DNA from: Tyto alba
Lineage: Eukaryota; Chordata; Aves; Strigiformes; Tytonidae
Assembly: GCF_018691265.1 (NCBI RefSeq)
Contig: NW_024881324.1
Coordinates: 9,799,730 to 9,863,729, forward strand
DNA length: 64,000 bases
Direction: 5' to 3'
This document shows positions 14,201 through 28,600 of the stretch, in pieces (the stretch's first letter is position 1; every line of letters begins with the position of its first letter). The notes under the pieces were generated by a model that saw only the letters and a program-made list of their open reading frames with translations, ran no database searches and was not told the DNA's origin. The position numbers were made by a program, and so were the translations under genes.

Positions 14201-17200
14201 TCCACATAAGCAGTTGGTTCCATTACCACGGGGATGTCACGGAGTCAGGAACAGGATGAGAGGTGGCTCTTGAGACTCTCTTCCTACACAGAGGTAGTCC
14301 CACTTCAGAAGACTTTGGGAAACACTCACATGAGCAGCTAACAAATGGAAATGACTAAAGATCTTCTGGAGACTAATGGGACCAATGCATTTTCATTATC
14401 CAAACAAAGCGAAAGAGGAAAAAATAAGTAAATGATGACCCAGAAATCAGCATTTTGTAAACAATTTCCCCTTTGTTATTCAACAACATAATTTTGTCCC
14501 AGTTATCTCCTCTAATAAATGTGCATGCATCTTTTGTGTTCTTCTTTCCTTGAGAGCATTACTTAAAATGGTCTTCTCACTAACAGGAGTGCCCTAGATA
14601 TGCAGCAGAAAGCCTCCTGCCTTCATTACATTTTTCCTAGGGTCAGGTCTGTTGTCACTCAAGGTGATGAGATTTTACCACTGAGTTAAACAGACAAAAA
14701 AGTGCCCTACATCCTCTGCTGCAGGGAGGCAATGTAGTGAGGGACAGCACTCAAACAAGTGTATAGATTCTAGGGAAAAAAGTAGGACATAAGCATATAT
14801 ATATATAAAGGTTGTACAGAACTAGCAGGTGTTACATGAATAGGGAGATTCTACCCTACTTACTACAAATCAGCTGTAATATGGATCTTGGGCTCCTGAA
14901 TATTAGCCCTCTTTTTACCCACCTTCCCTGCAGCACAAGAGACATTATTAGACCAGCAGCAGAAGTACTTCACTTAGCCCATACCTTGCCACATGTGCTT
15001 GGAATAGCTATCGCTTTGTTCATCTTAATCTACAGGGAGTTTCAGACCAATGATGCACACCAATTTATTCATAATATGCATACCAACTCCATGTTTGCTC
15101 TAACACTGGCTAAGAGAGAGCTCTGCCCTTCTGGAGATACTGCTGGGTTTTTATTAGACAGTGCAATCCTCAAAGCCCATCTTCTGTTTCTCCCGTTTAT
15201 CTGTGCAGTGAACTATGATTTGGCATATTTTCAATTAGCACAGAAGGGGAATGTCTCAGCTGTCTTCCCCTGTGGCTTTTCTATCCTGCGTATTTGCAAT
15301 GTTCACTTTCATGGTTTCCCCTTCTAGGGATGCAAGGAAAGAAAACATACCAATATAACTCCTATTGCAGCGTGGGGTATCGAGGGTGCTGAAATACACA
15401 TGGTATTTTCTGGATGAAACCATGTTACCAAGACAACAGATACCACACACAAAGGACACTCTCTCCCTCAGGGCACATAATTCCAGAGATAAATCCTGAA
15501 AATCCTGGCCAAATACAACTTCTTTTTCTCAGTGGTCATTTTGATGATCAGGACCCCAGGTAGAAGATGTCATGACTACCCTGAAGAGCTCAGAGCCAGC
15601 TCAGTTCAGCAAATGAACCAGTGCCAGAAGCCAAGAGAGAAACTGTAAAATTGCTACCTCTTCACTGGCAGCAGGGGCTCTAGTCCTCTTGGAAACTGAG
15701 GTTCAAGTGTCAGCACATGGGATAGCCCATGGGGTGCTGTCAGTGGTCCCCGACCGATGGGAGGTAGTGGTGGGAGGCTGGCTCACGATCTTCTGCAAGA
15801 GGAGCTCAGCTAGCTCCCTCTCAAAAGATGCAAGAATCCTAACTAAAACATCCTAACCAAAATGTGAATTAGCATTAAATTTGTTACTTCAGTGGCACCA
15901 ATTCAAGCCTCAGCTGCGTGAGTTCAGAAGGTGAGACACTATGAATGACACAGCTGAGACTTGGCTTGATCTAAGTGCAGTCACTCAAACGAGGGCAGTT
16001 GAGTCAAGCCAGTCTCACAACTCTTGCAGTGAAATCTGAAAATGGGCTAATCTGCTAGACTAACAAATGGGGGGATTTTGATTGGTTTTGTCAGCTACTT
16101 GCAGTGCATTGTAGCCTGCAGGAATGCTGTCTGCACATAAATGCCAGAAATACCACAGCATCACTGGCCTCTCATTTCAGCACAGTGCCTTTGCAGATTC
16201 AGATGCAAAAAGTCAACATCAATATTTAGAGGTAGCCATTTTAAACCACAAGCTTTCTGGGGCGTAAACATCACATCTAAATAAAAGATAGTGTATGGAC
16301 TTGGTTACTACAAGGGATGAGTACGTGGGGTAAGGCTCCTGCACCAGTACTACCAACATGATGAGAGTTCTCTGTTATGGAGATCAACGGGTGCTTGACT
16401 GACCGTAGGGCCAGTTTAGATCCACGCTAATTAAGAAAAGCAGCTGTCACTGGTTTCATTCTTTTCATTCCTAAACATGAATTTTCTGTAATAATCTTCA
16501 CTTTTGCCCTGAGCAGGGTTCTGTGAATTACCAAGACACATGATGTATACTGGTGCATACATACACCAAGAAATACCGTAAGCGCATGTAGCAGGGGCTC
16601 TGACCGTACCCTGTCTCCGCAGAGCGATAGATGCAATGTGGGCCAGATCTGCTGGCAGAGGCCAGTGCATACTGCAGTGATTTATCCCATCATGGCAGAA
16701 GGAAACCTTTCTCCCTAGCACTGAGCTCCCCTTCTAGGATGGACTGAGACCATTACAGCACACGCATTCCTGGTGATGGGGGTGGTCTAAGAACTCTTCA
16801 TACATGAATTACTCCCACTCAGAGGAAAAACGTAGCTGTAGCACAGGATGAATGAAATTACAGAGATAAAGAATTATAACTATCCTCTAGTTAATAAGTA
16901 AATAAAAGCCAGACAAGATTTATAGAGTCCTTCAATTATTGGATTATCATCAGAGAACACAACATTTGTGCAGTACTATGGGATTTACAACTGGCAGGGG
17001 TTATGGTAGGCATTCACTTCCCCCGTGAAGACCAGTTATTTATTCCCCAATCAAGATACCTCTTGCTTTTGATGTTATTCATTCCAAGCTAATTAGGGCA
17101 CCCACAGTATTTCCATTACTATTAATTCAAGGGCTGAAAAAGACACGTTGCAAAGAGTAATTACTGAGGTTTGTGACCTGCTAGGATCAAATATTGTGAA

Positions 17201-20200
17201 ATGTCCTCTATTTGCAGAAGAAAGAATTTTAGATTTTGACTTATTTTGTGCTCTTCCTAGCTAGTGGGACATGTTGTAAATTCTTGAAAATAGACCATAG
17301 CACCATAAAAATAACCATTTTTCTGAGATATTGTCCCAGGTAACCTGGATGAGGATGGCCAAAGCCTGATGCCTTATAAAAGCTGCTGAGAAGACTGAGG
17401 AAACACATTTTCACTTATCACTGAGCAAGGGGTATCACACAAACAGTTCCAGATGCTGTTGCACTGTGCCTGTACAGATCTCAAGATCAATTGAAAAATC
17501 AGAAGAAATGAGTAAGTTGACGTGTCTCTGTTCCACGCCGGGCGACACCTGCCCTCTCGCCGTGCTTCATGGGGAACACATGAAACTCCCATGACAGTTT
17601 TGCGTTCTTCTGCCTGCAGAGAAACCTCCTTCTCTCTCTCAAGGGTCTGATCCAAGCCCCACAAACGCCTGCAGAGTGCCGTTCATGCCCTGGCTAACAC
17701 CAAGGGGCTTGGGAAGCTACGTCCCAACTTGTGTACAAGCCAAGTGGGGCAAAGGAGTGGCACAGAGCTCCATCGTGCTGCAGGGAGCACGGAAATGCTC
17801 AACAGGACAGTGCTAACGCACTCACGCTTGCCACTGCACCTCCAGAAGTGGCTGCCACGACTCTGACTTCTCTTTTCCCTCTTGTTTTAACTTGTTGCCC
17901 TCGCTTGTAGCATGGGGCTCTCTTTGGAGTGCAGCTAATGAAGGCTTTCCAGTTTTAAAAAAGGAAGGAAAAGCTTCTTGCATTCTCAGCTCTCCTTGTG
18001 AAAAGACTGCAACTACGATACAAGCAGTTATAGGCAAATACAATCTTTGTTAAATTCTACTAATGTCTAATTCCTGTCCTTCAAATAACGCAGTGCCAGT
18101 GATACCTTTTCCTTCCTACCTCCCTCTTTTCAAAGCAAATGGCAGAGTGAGGACACACAAGGATTCTCCACTGATCATAAAATCCCAAACAATTTCTCGA
18201 AGTTTCCTGTTTTGATCCTTGCCTTCCTTACAGAAATGTATTTGGTGAGAGGTGTTCCATACATTTTGGAGTCAAGACTGAGGTTGTAAAAAGACGCCAG
18301 GTGCGTTGCCACTCTTCCAAACTCATTGCCCAGTCTAAAACCAGAACAGCCAAGGGATCCTCTTCTGTACCAGCCAGTCAATGTCTGTTTCCTCCAACCC
18401 TTCCCACATATTCCTAGCAGTAGCAGTGGCTTTCTTGTCTTTCTCTGCCCTAGTTGACAACTTCACTACCTATTTCCAACTTCAGCCAACTCTGGTGGCA
18501 GGACAAAAGACCCTACATTTCTCATGTTTTCTAAAGTTCAGAGAAACTGGGAGGCTGGTTAGAAAAAACTTATCCAAATTGCCATTCCTAGGCTCATGAT
18601 TAAACAGCAAAAGATCCAGGAGGGAGCAACCCATACAAACATCTGATTTCATAAGTTCTGTTGCTCATAGAATTATCAAGTTGCTTTTCCCCACAACTAT
18701 AAACTAAAATCCTCCACAGGAGATGATGTACAAGAAGCCAGTGAGAAAAACACCACCGCTCAGGCATATCTAAACTTTAGTCCAAATGGCATCTGAGCAT
18801 TTCACTCACAGCCAATTACAGCTTTTTTTAACTGATTTTTAATCCACCTATAGCACATTTTCTCATTAGATACGAAATTGGGAGGAATGCTACTATGACT
18901 ACTTAATACAAGCTTGATCCTGTGCCAATGAAAACCAAAGAGAATCTAACGATCATTTTTATGGGGCCTTCGATCAGGTTCATAAAGCACACTGGCTATT
19001 AGAGGTACATGTACAGTTTTGAAAATGTAAGTGCCAGCACAGAAGTGTAAATGCAGTATTGATTCTTGATGATGGTGATTGAAAATTCATGGGCTTCAAA
19101 GTGTCTTGAGGCAGAACTTGAACATAAAAAGCTGCAAGGGTACATTCTGAATACATGTGCTGGAAACATTTTAGCCTGCAGACACATTGCTTACTATTGC
19201 AAAGAGCTGAGCACCCACTGAGTCCCATGGTCGTCTTTTGGGAACAAAGCACCTCAGAAACGAGACTCTGCAGCTGGCAGAAGCCTTCGTGGCCTGTCTA
19301 TATGAGCAAAGGCTTTTGGTATTCAGCAATTGCCTGCCAGGCACCCTGTGTCCAGTGAAGACACGGGGAGAATTCATCAGCTTCAGCAGGAAGAAAATCA
19401 AACCCATTGTCAACCGTTTTCAGCACAAATACATGTCATTGCCTTCAGGCAGAAGCATATCTGGGCACTCTTTGGCCCTTCCTCAGAGCACTGCTTATCT
19501 ATGCACATTCAGCTGTCAGCCCCGTGCTACATTTAACTAAAGAATTAATGAAGAGCACATGCAGACCACGAGTTTCTTGCAGAACACAGGGAGGTGAGGG
19601 ATTGGTGTTTTCAGACTCATGCGGTAACTAGTGGCAAACAAATTCTCTAATAACTTCACTTTTAAAACAGGCAAATAATGCTGCTGGTTAAGTTGAAACA
19701 GTATGATTCATCACAGCAAAAGGATGATTGTTACTGCCTGTTTTGATAAACAGAATTGTTTGTGATTGCCTGATTAACTTGGAGAGATGCATATAGAGCT
19801 CTGAAGATGGACCAAGAGTGTTAATTATCAAATTAAAACCTTTTTAAGAGGAACTAAGGTCTGTTTCTTCAACAATCTACATGCACATATTCAGCTGCAA
19901 AGTAAAAGACTGAGACACTCCATTTTTCAGCCAAGAAACATACACCTGCTACCCTAGCAAGAACAAAAGGCATAGCGAGTGATGTTCAGCGTCACAGACC
20001 TATTCTACCACTACTGTCACCTAAAAGTGTGGGGCATCCTGTAGGTAATAAACAACTCAGATGCACTTAACAACAGATAGTATTATATCTTTGGCCTATA
20101 CAAATAATATTTTTAACTATTCCAATCTTCTTTACACAGATACCATGCTACGGAACTGAAATATTCCTCTGAAAATGTAATTGGTAGCAATAAAGCAAAT

Positions 20201-20331
20201 AAAAAATATTTAGAAAATCTGTTTCTTCAAAATAGCGAGTTTAATTTCTAACAAGAATTTGAGATTTTTTCCCCATGCTTTTGATTGCCAAGACTTTCTT
20301 CTACAGTCACATTGGGTTTTTAATATTCCTA

Positions 20332-20347
20332 TTTTTTTTTTTTTTTT
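20332..20347. repeat. T16 homopolymer tract
   Basis: A run of 16 thymines lies in AT-rich intron. On the minus, transcribed, strand it reads as A16. No retro-element body is recognisable next to it, so I treat it as simple sequence. Confidence 0.8.
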
Positions 20348-22080
20348 AATTATGGGAATCTAAGATTCTCTCTGAATGACTTAATTTAGTGAGCTGCAGT
20401 TCTGAAGAAACCCTACACTTGGACAGGTTGACCAAAAAAGAAGACACCTGGTGAAATTGTAACGAAGTCCTGCAATACTTAAGAGTATAATAATCTATAG
20501 GCATCATTTGCTGGGATGGGTTAGCAGCAGAATTTGGAAGACAGCGGAACAGCTTTCTCTCTTCATTAAATGCTCTAATCACCGCCCTGGGCTCCTTTTG
20601 CCTATTCCCTTGGGTCAGTCCAAGTAACCAGGTGTAGCCCTCACCGAACAGAGCCACTAGATCCCATCTCTTGTGGCAGCTCAGGTAGTTACCTGCTTTC
20701 TTTCCTGCACACTGGCTCCTGTGGCTACTTACATGGGCACTCAGGAAAAGCAATCTGAATTAAGTAATTCAAGGAAGATCACCAATGCCACGTTAAACAC
20801 TTGCATGGACATTTTAATTCAGAACTGAATTGGCCTTAATGAATTAAAATAAAATGAATGAGTTTATGGACTGAATAAACATCCACCCAAGGGTTTATGT
20901 TGATATAACTAATCTGTTACATATTTATGGTTTAGATAATTCAATTTACAATGTATAAACAAACCCTAATACAAACAAAACTTAGACCAAGATTTCTAAG
21001 AACTGTTCTTCATCAAGCTATCTTTGATTCCTAATTCATAATCTGATTTTTCCTATTAAAACTCTGTACACAGAGCAATTCAGTTTCTCCTCTTAGCAAC
21101 TATTTATTATTCCTCAACACATTAGCCCCAGCAGCCCTGGAAAGAGCTCATGAAGCTAATGGTTTTGCCTGGGTGACTGCCATCCATATTTCAGATCCCC
21201 GTGGACCTGGGATTCTCATATCCCTGATGCCAATGCCCTATACATCTAGCTGTATACGCCTTTTCAGTGCAGTTCACAGACACGGAAATACAGGGCAGCT
21301 ACTGTGATTAAAAAATCCCATCAGATTAGGGTCACTGGGCTGGATGTTCACATTATCATACCAACCCATCTCCCAATCATAACATGAGTCAGATGTCAGC
21401 TGGGTCACCGACACAATAGGGCTCATCTGAGGTACTGCCCCGGGGATTCCTGCTTCACGTCCCCTCTGTGGGAAACACTGAGTGAGAGCACAACAGTATT
21501 CGAGGAATAAAACTTCCTCCACAGCACTTCCGAGTGAAGACATCTAACAAGTGTCCCTTTTGGAAACCACCGGGCAGCAGTCTCTGAAAAGCAGGGGAGG
21601 TTTTCCTCCCCGTTGTTTTGGGAGCAAGGGGACCACGCTCGCCCCTGAGCAAAGCGCGGGGGCACCGGTGGAGTCACGGAGCAGATTTCCCCAGCTGAAG
21701 CACCCGGCTTCTGCAGAGACACCGACAAGACTCCACCGACCTCAAGACAGTCACCTGCACAACTTCGGTTACTGAACAATGCCAAATTTGCACGGCAATA
21801 TTCAATGGCTGTTGCTTTGATGGAATAACAAAAACGACCCAGGGCATGAGTTGCTTAAAAGCAGGATCCGGCGACCAGCCAGCATCCTGCTGGAAAGGAC
21901 GTGCAGCTTTTTTGGTTCACTGGGATAACCTGGCACTACAGCTGCCCACTATTGCTCAGTCTTTGCTCTCATCACAGATCAGATGCCTCATGGCTCCATG
22001 TCACTGTGTAATGTTGCTATTTTCCCCTGCATCTTTAAAAAGGGCAGTGAAAAGCTGAAGGACGAAACCCAACAGTCTAA

Positions 22081-22600
22081 GAAATACTAATTAATTTCCA
22101 TGCTTCAAATGTAATCTAAAAATAAAAATCAGCTTCAATGCATTCTGTTGTTAAATGAAAGCATTCTAAAATAATCTGTAAGGACCCAGTCTGATGAAGA
22201 CTGTACGTTCATGACTCACAGCGAAGCAGCTGAGGATATATAATTTTTTACACAAGAATGATCTCCTTCCAAACACGCTTGTTCTCTCTCCCCTCAACCA
22301 GATATTCCATTATTGCTGATTCGTTGGTAAAACACTTCTTAAAACATCCCCAACGAATGTTGTTCTCTAATCCATATACCATGTAGAAGCTTATGCTATT
22401 AACAGCATCTATTTTTCAATCCTCAAAATTTGCTGTAAATTCTCTAATGGATTAATTGCATTATTATATTATTTAAACAGAAACGCACTGTTGTAGAATT
22501 ATGTCGCGGCTTTATAGCTTGGGCGGCCTTGTATAATCTTCACAGCAGCTAGAAATGTAATTAGCATAAACCCCAAACACCCTCATTAAACATCCTTTTT
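22081..22600. other. Intron block rich in TAATTA-type motifs with a MEF2 consensus match
   Basis: This half-kilobase is AT-rich without being simple repeat. It contains several homeodomain-like cores (CTAATTAATT near 22087, GGATTAATTG near 22449) and one exact match to the MEF2 consensus YTAWWWWTAR at 22116-22125. That combination is often seen in conserved non-coding elements near developmental or neuronal genes. Conservation cannot be judged from one sequence, so enhancer status is only a suggestion. Confidence 0.2.
22116..22125 (+). promoter_or_regulatory. MEF2 consensus match in intron
   Basis: The 10-mer CTAAAAATAA fits YTAWWWWTAR exactly. A match of this length is expected several times by chance in 64 kb of AT-rich DNA, so occupancy is unproven. 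It is listed because a MEF2 site in a human PHACTR1 intron is a known regulatory point in vascular disease genetics. Nothing here shows that this is the orthologous site. Confidence 0.2.
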
Positions 22601-25600
22601 CCTGTATGAAGGGACACATTTAAGGGCCTCATCTCACATGTTCCATTAGAGCTGGCATGGGGCTACAATAATCCCCAAATGCATTTTTCAGTCCAGCTAA
22701 GCAAAGCCCACTTCTTAAACCTTGGAAATGTTCTGCAGCAGATCTCAGGAAGACACAATGATTCTACTCTGTAGTGGAATACACGCCCCCAGGGGAGTCA
22801 TTATACACCCCATTTTTGAACCAGGAGCTTCCATTTGGCAACTGAAGTATAAAAATAGACAACTGCTTTAATGGCCTTCTGTGTAAAAATCAGATCTGTG
22901 ACTTCCAAATGCATTTGAACTCTTTTAATCTGCTTCAAATAACAAATCTAAACCCATTGATAATTTATAATTTCAGCAATAAAGAAGCAAACATCACCCA
23001 CTGCTTTTCCCTTGCTATGAAGTGCCTTCTGCTACCATACTATTTGGGCTGTTTACCTAATTGCATGGTTGAATGTGACCACTGGCTTTAAAAATCTCTG
23101 TGGTTCTTTGGTTCCACAGCAATAAGCAGATACACAAGCTAGTTTTGCTCCCTCTCTATAGATAGGCAAAAGGTCAAATTTTTAAAAAGTTGCCTATATC
23201 TTTGCATGAATTCTGGTACAAGTTCTGGCCAGCTTCTCAAAAGTCATTAAGAAAGTGTTAGTGCATAAAAAGAGAAGCTATGGACAATCTACAGTTATAT
23301 CTAGAATATAATTTTTTTCACTTCCAAATTAAGAATACATCAAATGTGCAATTTTGGATCAATGCAAAAAATAAAACTGAAAATAGATTTCAATTTTTTA
23401 TTCAGTCCTTGAGCTCAAGCAGTGTAATATTTCAGCAGCCTTAAAATACAAACGTTTTCCTGTCTGTGAGGTCATTTTATATTTGGAATTCAAATTTTTA
23501 GCTATACTTGTTAATATCTAGTTCAAATTTGAAATGGAAATGTAAATTTGAATAAAAACTCTTCTGTGTTTCATCTAGAAAATACTGAAATATAATAAGC
23601 TTATTTTCTGGAATTTCCTTCAGATAAAAATATTTGCTTAAGTCAATGTGCATTTGTGAACTGTCCAAGTTCCTGCCAAATGGTGTTTTTCTTCAGAGAG
23701 TGACAATTTGCACCTCCCTCAAAAAATACATAAAACAGTGAACAAAGAAGCACTTAGTAACTCTGAAAAGTGGTTGTATTGCTGGGTTTTAACAAAACTG
23801 GAGCTCCTTTTTGGAAGTCTGGACTAATTTTCCAGCAGTGCCATTTCTCTGTCTTCTCCCAAAATCTTAGAAATGGTCAGTGATTTTCAGCAATGCTCTA
23901 TGAGCTGCTCCAGCACAGCAAAAATACCTGGCTGGGACCAGTGTCTGTATTGCCTGCCCACTGTCTCACATCAAAAGGGCCATTGGGGTCTTTACACAGT
24001 CTTACTAACAGGCTTCGTCATGGATGAGAACAAGATTTTGGGGTATTTCAGATTTCAGGGTAACTTCAGATCCAGCTACACTGCAGGGGAGATCCCGCTC
24101 TCAACACTGATTCAGAATTACATTTTCAAGCCATCTTAACAAGAGGGTGAAGGAAGAAAACCCATAACTACCTCAGTTCTCCATACTTAAATCTGGAGAT
24201 AGTCTGGCCTGAAATTATGAGAGGAATTATAACTGAAATATTAAGACCTTTCACGTTGGATCACAGCAGTTATTAAAATCCAGGAGAACAGAATGGGACC
24301 ATAAAGTGCTTTAAAACACAGTTATCCTTGTTAGCCAATGATCCATACAAAACCACCACTTTCAAAGCACAGGCTGAAAACAGGAACTTTGCAGATAGAT
24401 TTCAATAATATGGTAGGCACTTGGAAAAAACTACCAAAATCTCTCCCCCCTAGACCACCTCCCCAAAGGCACAGGCAGAGGCGAGGCTGCAGGCAGGTCT
24501 GCAGGCTGCCCTCCTCCTTCGCTTCCCCAGGCAAAGGTCTCAACCAAACAGCACGACTGGTTTAACAGCCCGAGAGTTTTACATGAGAAAACACGAGCAA
24601 AACACTGGCAAAGCAGAAGGGAGTCGGAAGGTTTAAGAGCAGCACTGGCAACACATTACAGAATTTCTACTGATTGGAATATTCTGGAAAGCAAAGTTCA
24701 AAATATTTACCTATTGTAGCTAGAAATAATCAGCAGTAGGAATAGAACGATCTGGGTATAGCACTTCCTCTAATTGCACAGATTTACCACATTTTGTTTT
24801 CTTCTTGTTATTCACCAAAAACACTGAAAGTCCTTGCCTGTAAGTGTTGCCAGATTTAAACAATCCCTCTGCTGACTGGGAGACTTAACTTATATAAACA
24901 CATTGACATATGCATTTTTATGGAGTACTTTTTTAAAAACTCTGATTGGAAAAACCAAAGCACCGAGGCTTAGCATGTGAAAAAAATAGCATTTGAGTAT
25001 CAAATGAATGACTGTATTAATGCAGATTCTGGGTGTGGGGCAGCCAAAGGTTGCGTGAATGGATTTTGTTTTGGCACACTTGATTTTCTTTAAACAGCTT
25101 GGGTGAGAGTGAAAGTAAATGGAAGAGCATGTATGTCTTTCCCTAGAAGGCAAACTGTAAAACCTCAGGTCCTCCCTTTTGTGGCGCTGTCTACACTATT
25201 GGGCTTCAATCTTTAGACCCAGCATGCAGACCTCAGCTATTCCAGTTTAACAGAGTAACGGCTAGCAAGAGAAGATCGTCATCCTCTGTACAGACAACTA
25301 TTAAGAGAATCCTAAGGCCCTTGGGCAGCAGATCAACCCATGAACCTGCCCTGAAAGTCCTAGTCCCCCAACCCAACCTTCCCCAACCCAACTGATGATG
25401 CCTGGCTCACACCGATTTGTCTCGGCTCTTCTGATATCCTGGTCTACTTTGTTCAACCCCAGTCTTTATCCTTTCAAACTCTCCAGTACTACGCCTTGCG
25501 ACAGGTTCCTAAACAACAACCTCTACAATTTTATACTATGGAAATGAAGATTTAAATGAAGCAGGAGTGGGTCTTCCCTCTTCTCAGGAGGGCACCCCAA

Positions 25601-28600
25601 GCACGAGCCCAGGAAGTCAGTCAGTCTTTCTTTGGCCACAGAACAGGACAAGGCTCACTACCTCACCCATGGGTTTTGGGAATGGGAACTGTGGCACTGG
25701 AGGACTGATCCATCCTCACTGCCCTGTAGAGGAAGTTGGCAGTATTTCTAGGAGGGGGGGGTCAGGGACATGAATGAAGGGAGATTTAAAAGCACGTAGG
25801 AGGGAAGGTTGAGTTCAACAGATTTCCTTTTTTCTTTTTAATATTATTGTCCCAGACAACCGTCTACTTGGCAATAGAGCAGCTGTGGAGCTTTCTTCGG
25901 ACACTGGACTTTCTCTGCTCATTGTACAGGGTGCCTATGTACCTAACCCAAACATTTCTGAATCCCTTACCTGTCCTACTTACAGCTGAGCTTTCTCCAC
26001 ATCACTTAATTTCTCACCATCTCCTTTCCTCTTGTCATTCCAACTAGTTTCGTCCAAGTACAAATGACATGCTTCCTCCTCCCATCTGCCTGAGCACTGC
26101 AACTTGGGGACCAAGGATGAGGCGAAGACGGACACACCGGTTCTTTAAAATGAAGGTCACCAGAAATGTGAAATGGCGAAACAAGACATTTTTCCCTGTT
26201 CAGACTCCTGCAAACAGCTGAAAGGTCACAAGCAGTTGGCTCTTGATGAACACAGTGATAAAAAACTTCAATAATATTTCAGGTAAGCCGAGAACCTATC
26301 TTCCCCCAGGCTTCTTTATTTCAGAAGCACTTCCTTTTCCAAAACATGGCCAGGAAATGACATTTCACCAGCACGTGTATGGCACTGCAATAAAACAACA
26401 GCACACCCAGGAAGTGTTTTCAAACTCACATCAAGGCAAGCAGAACAAGAGGAAGGTATTAATGACAAAGCTCTAGCTGAGGAGACAGTCAGCTTTCTCT
26501 CTTGATGTCTGCTTTGCTGGTTCCCAGAGAACCCAGTGTGGCTTTAAAAACCCTGTGCATTCTGCTGGAGCCATCCCAGCTGCATCCAGCCAAGGAAATG
26601 TTCTTGGGCAAAGAAAATTCACCGTTTCTTCCTGGCTTTTTCTGCCATAAGGGAGAGTGCTCATAATCAGTTATAAGAAACCGCTCCATCAACTGATATA
26701 ATCTTGCCATTTAGAAGTTTGCCTGTGCTCCCAAAGCTAGAGCTGTCAGCTTTATCATACTGCTCACTGCTGTGAGGGGCCCTCAGCCCTCCGTGGTAAT
26801 AAAGGTTTCCACACTTTCTGTGCAAGATGAAATTTTAGTTGAGTTAAAAAAAATACACCACACTTTTGACTATAGCATGAGTAACATCGTGGCTGATTTT
26901 CATTTCTTTGTCTAACTCCCTGTATATAAAACTTCACTGTCAGGAGCATTTATAGTGTACTGTGGGTGTTTCAGTGCCCATCAAAGAACTTTCATTAGGG
27001 CCTTCTGTGGTAAAATGGTTTGCAATCCTGACACTGAAAAACGCTCTGTGCTGGGGGAGCTTCACTTCTGTCGAAGAGGAGGATTACTGTAAGAATTAAC
27101 TTGTTTCTGGCCCCGCTGTGGTACTCTGGCATCCCGTTTGCCCTGAGATTGAGCCTGTCTGTAGATGGGGCCCACCTGTCACTCACGATGCGTGCCCTGA
27201 ACAACCTCCTTAATACTCCACCTTCCAGCAGAAGAGGTTGCTCAAAGCAAACCCCAGATGAGGGCTCATCTGGAGCTTACCATCTGCAACAGCAGACCAC
27301 CCCATAGCGTGATCTTTTCTACCTGCTCTGGCCATTATACATAATACCAAATGGTGATGCTCACAGACAGACCAACCGCCATGCAAAGGCAGGAGATGTC
27401 TGCATCAAACCCCACGACTTTCACCTTCATGACTAAGGCAGCACCAAGGCAATGTCAGACTTTGAACCTGTCTGCTTAGTCACTACAGGGATATCAAAAC
27501 CAATGTAACAGATAAACATATGAAGTATATGAAACACATTCATCCTTTCAGCCTTCTGCACGTCAGTGACAATACAATAATGAAGACCGAGGATGGGGGA
27601 TTCGTTATGCTCACACATCACAATGTGAGTACTGATGTGCTGAACTTATTATATAACCATAACATTAAGGTCCTCCACCAATCAAATTATGTATTTTCTA
27701 TCTTGTTTTATGCAACTACCAGGTGTCAGAAAATAACTTTTCCTATTACTCAAAAGGTTTCTTTTGCCCACTGAACTATATTTTAAAGCATTCATCTCTG
27801 AATAAATAATCAGAGCTTTCAGTCTGATAAAGATATGGATACAAAATGTTAGCACTTGGAAATCTCCAGAAAAAGGCAACCTTCCAACCTTAAATACCAG
27901 GCTGACTCTCTCTTTCTTCCAGTCCTCTCCCAGAAAAAAAGCCTCCCATTAATTTCAAAGCAAGTTTAAACAGATAAGGTCATGTGTTTTGACCCTTACC
28001 ACTTCTGACATTAAAAATAATTGAATCTGTTGTTGCAGCAAATAAGAGCCTAATAAAATGCTTGTATTAGTATTTATTTTTTGATAATTACTGATGTTCT
28101 ATGCAGGTGGGAAAGCTTGGGTGCATGCCTGTAGGACACTAATGGGAAATTTTTTTTTCCAAGTGTCACATTTATCAGTGCACTAGAAGAAAATAAGCCT
28201 GTATTACAAAGTTTCATGCTGGCTCTCATTATGCCATCTCACAAGCTTGTCCTTTGATTTATTATAAAAATTAAATATATTTTCTCAGTGAGATCAGAGG
28301 CATTAGATGAGAGGTCATGGAAATGCTGTCAGAAAAATGATAGTTTTCCACATGTAAAATCTTTTGTATTGCACATCTTAAGTTCAACCAATGCTGCTGA
28401 ATTGCTACAGGGGTCTGGTAGGATCCTCGTGGATTCCTGTTCCCCAGGGTTGGGGATGATGGAAACTGTGGGGTCCCCAGCTCTTGTACAGACCATAAGT
28501 AAATGTCTCCTCCTGCCTCCTGCAGGGTGCTCAGCAAATTTGACATCCTTGTCAACGTTGCTGCAGTTAGTAGCAGGGGAGCTGACAGGAATACTAATTT

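Noticed and set aside
14812..15327. 171-codon open frame on +, Leu/Ile-rich
   Set aside because: No recognisable domain and no splice or promoter context. A frame of this length is expected about once by chance in a window this size.
25250..26100. Pyrimidine-rich stretches that might be another LINE relic
   Set aside because: I could not find ordered reverse-transcriptase blocks as at 50.4-50.7 kb, so there is no support beyond base composition.
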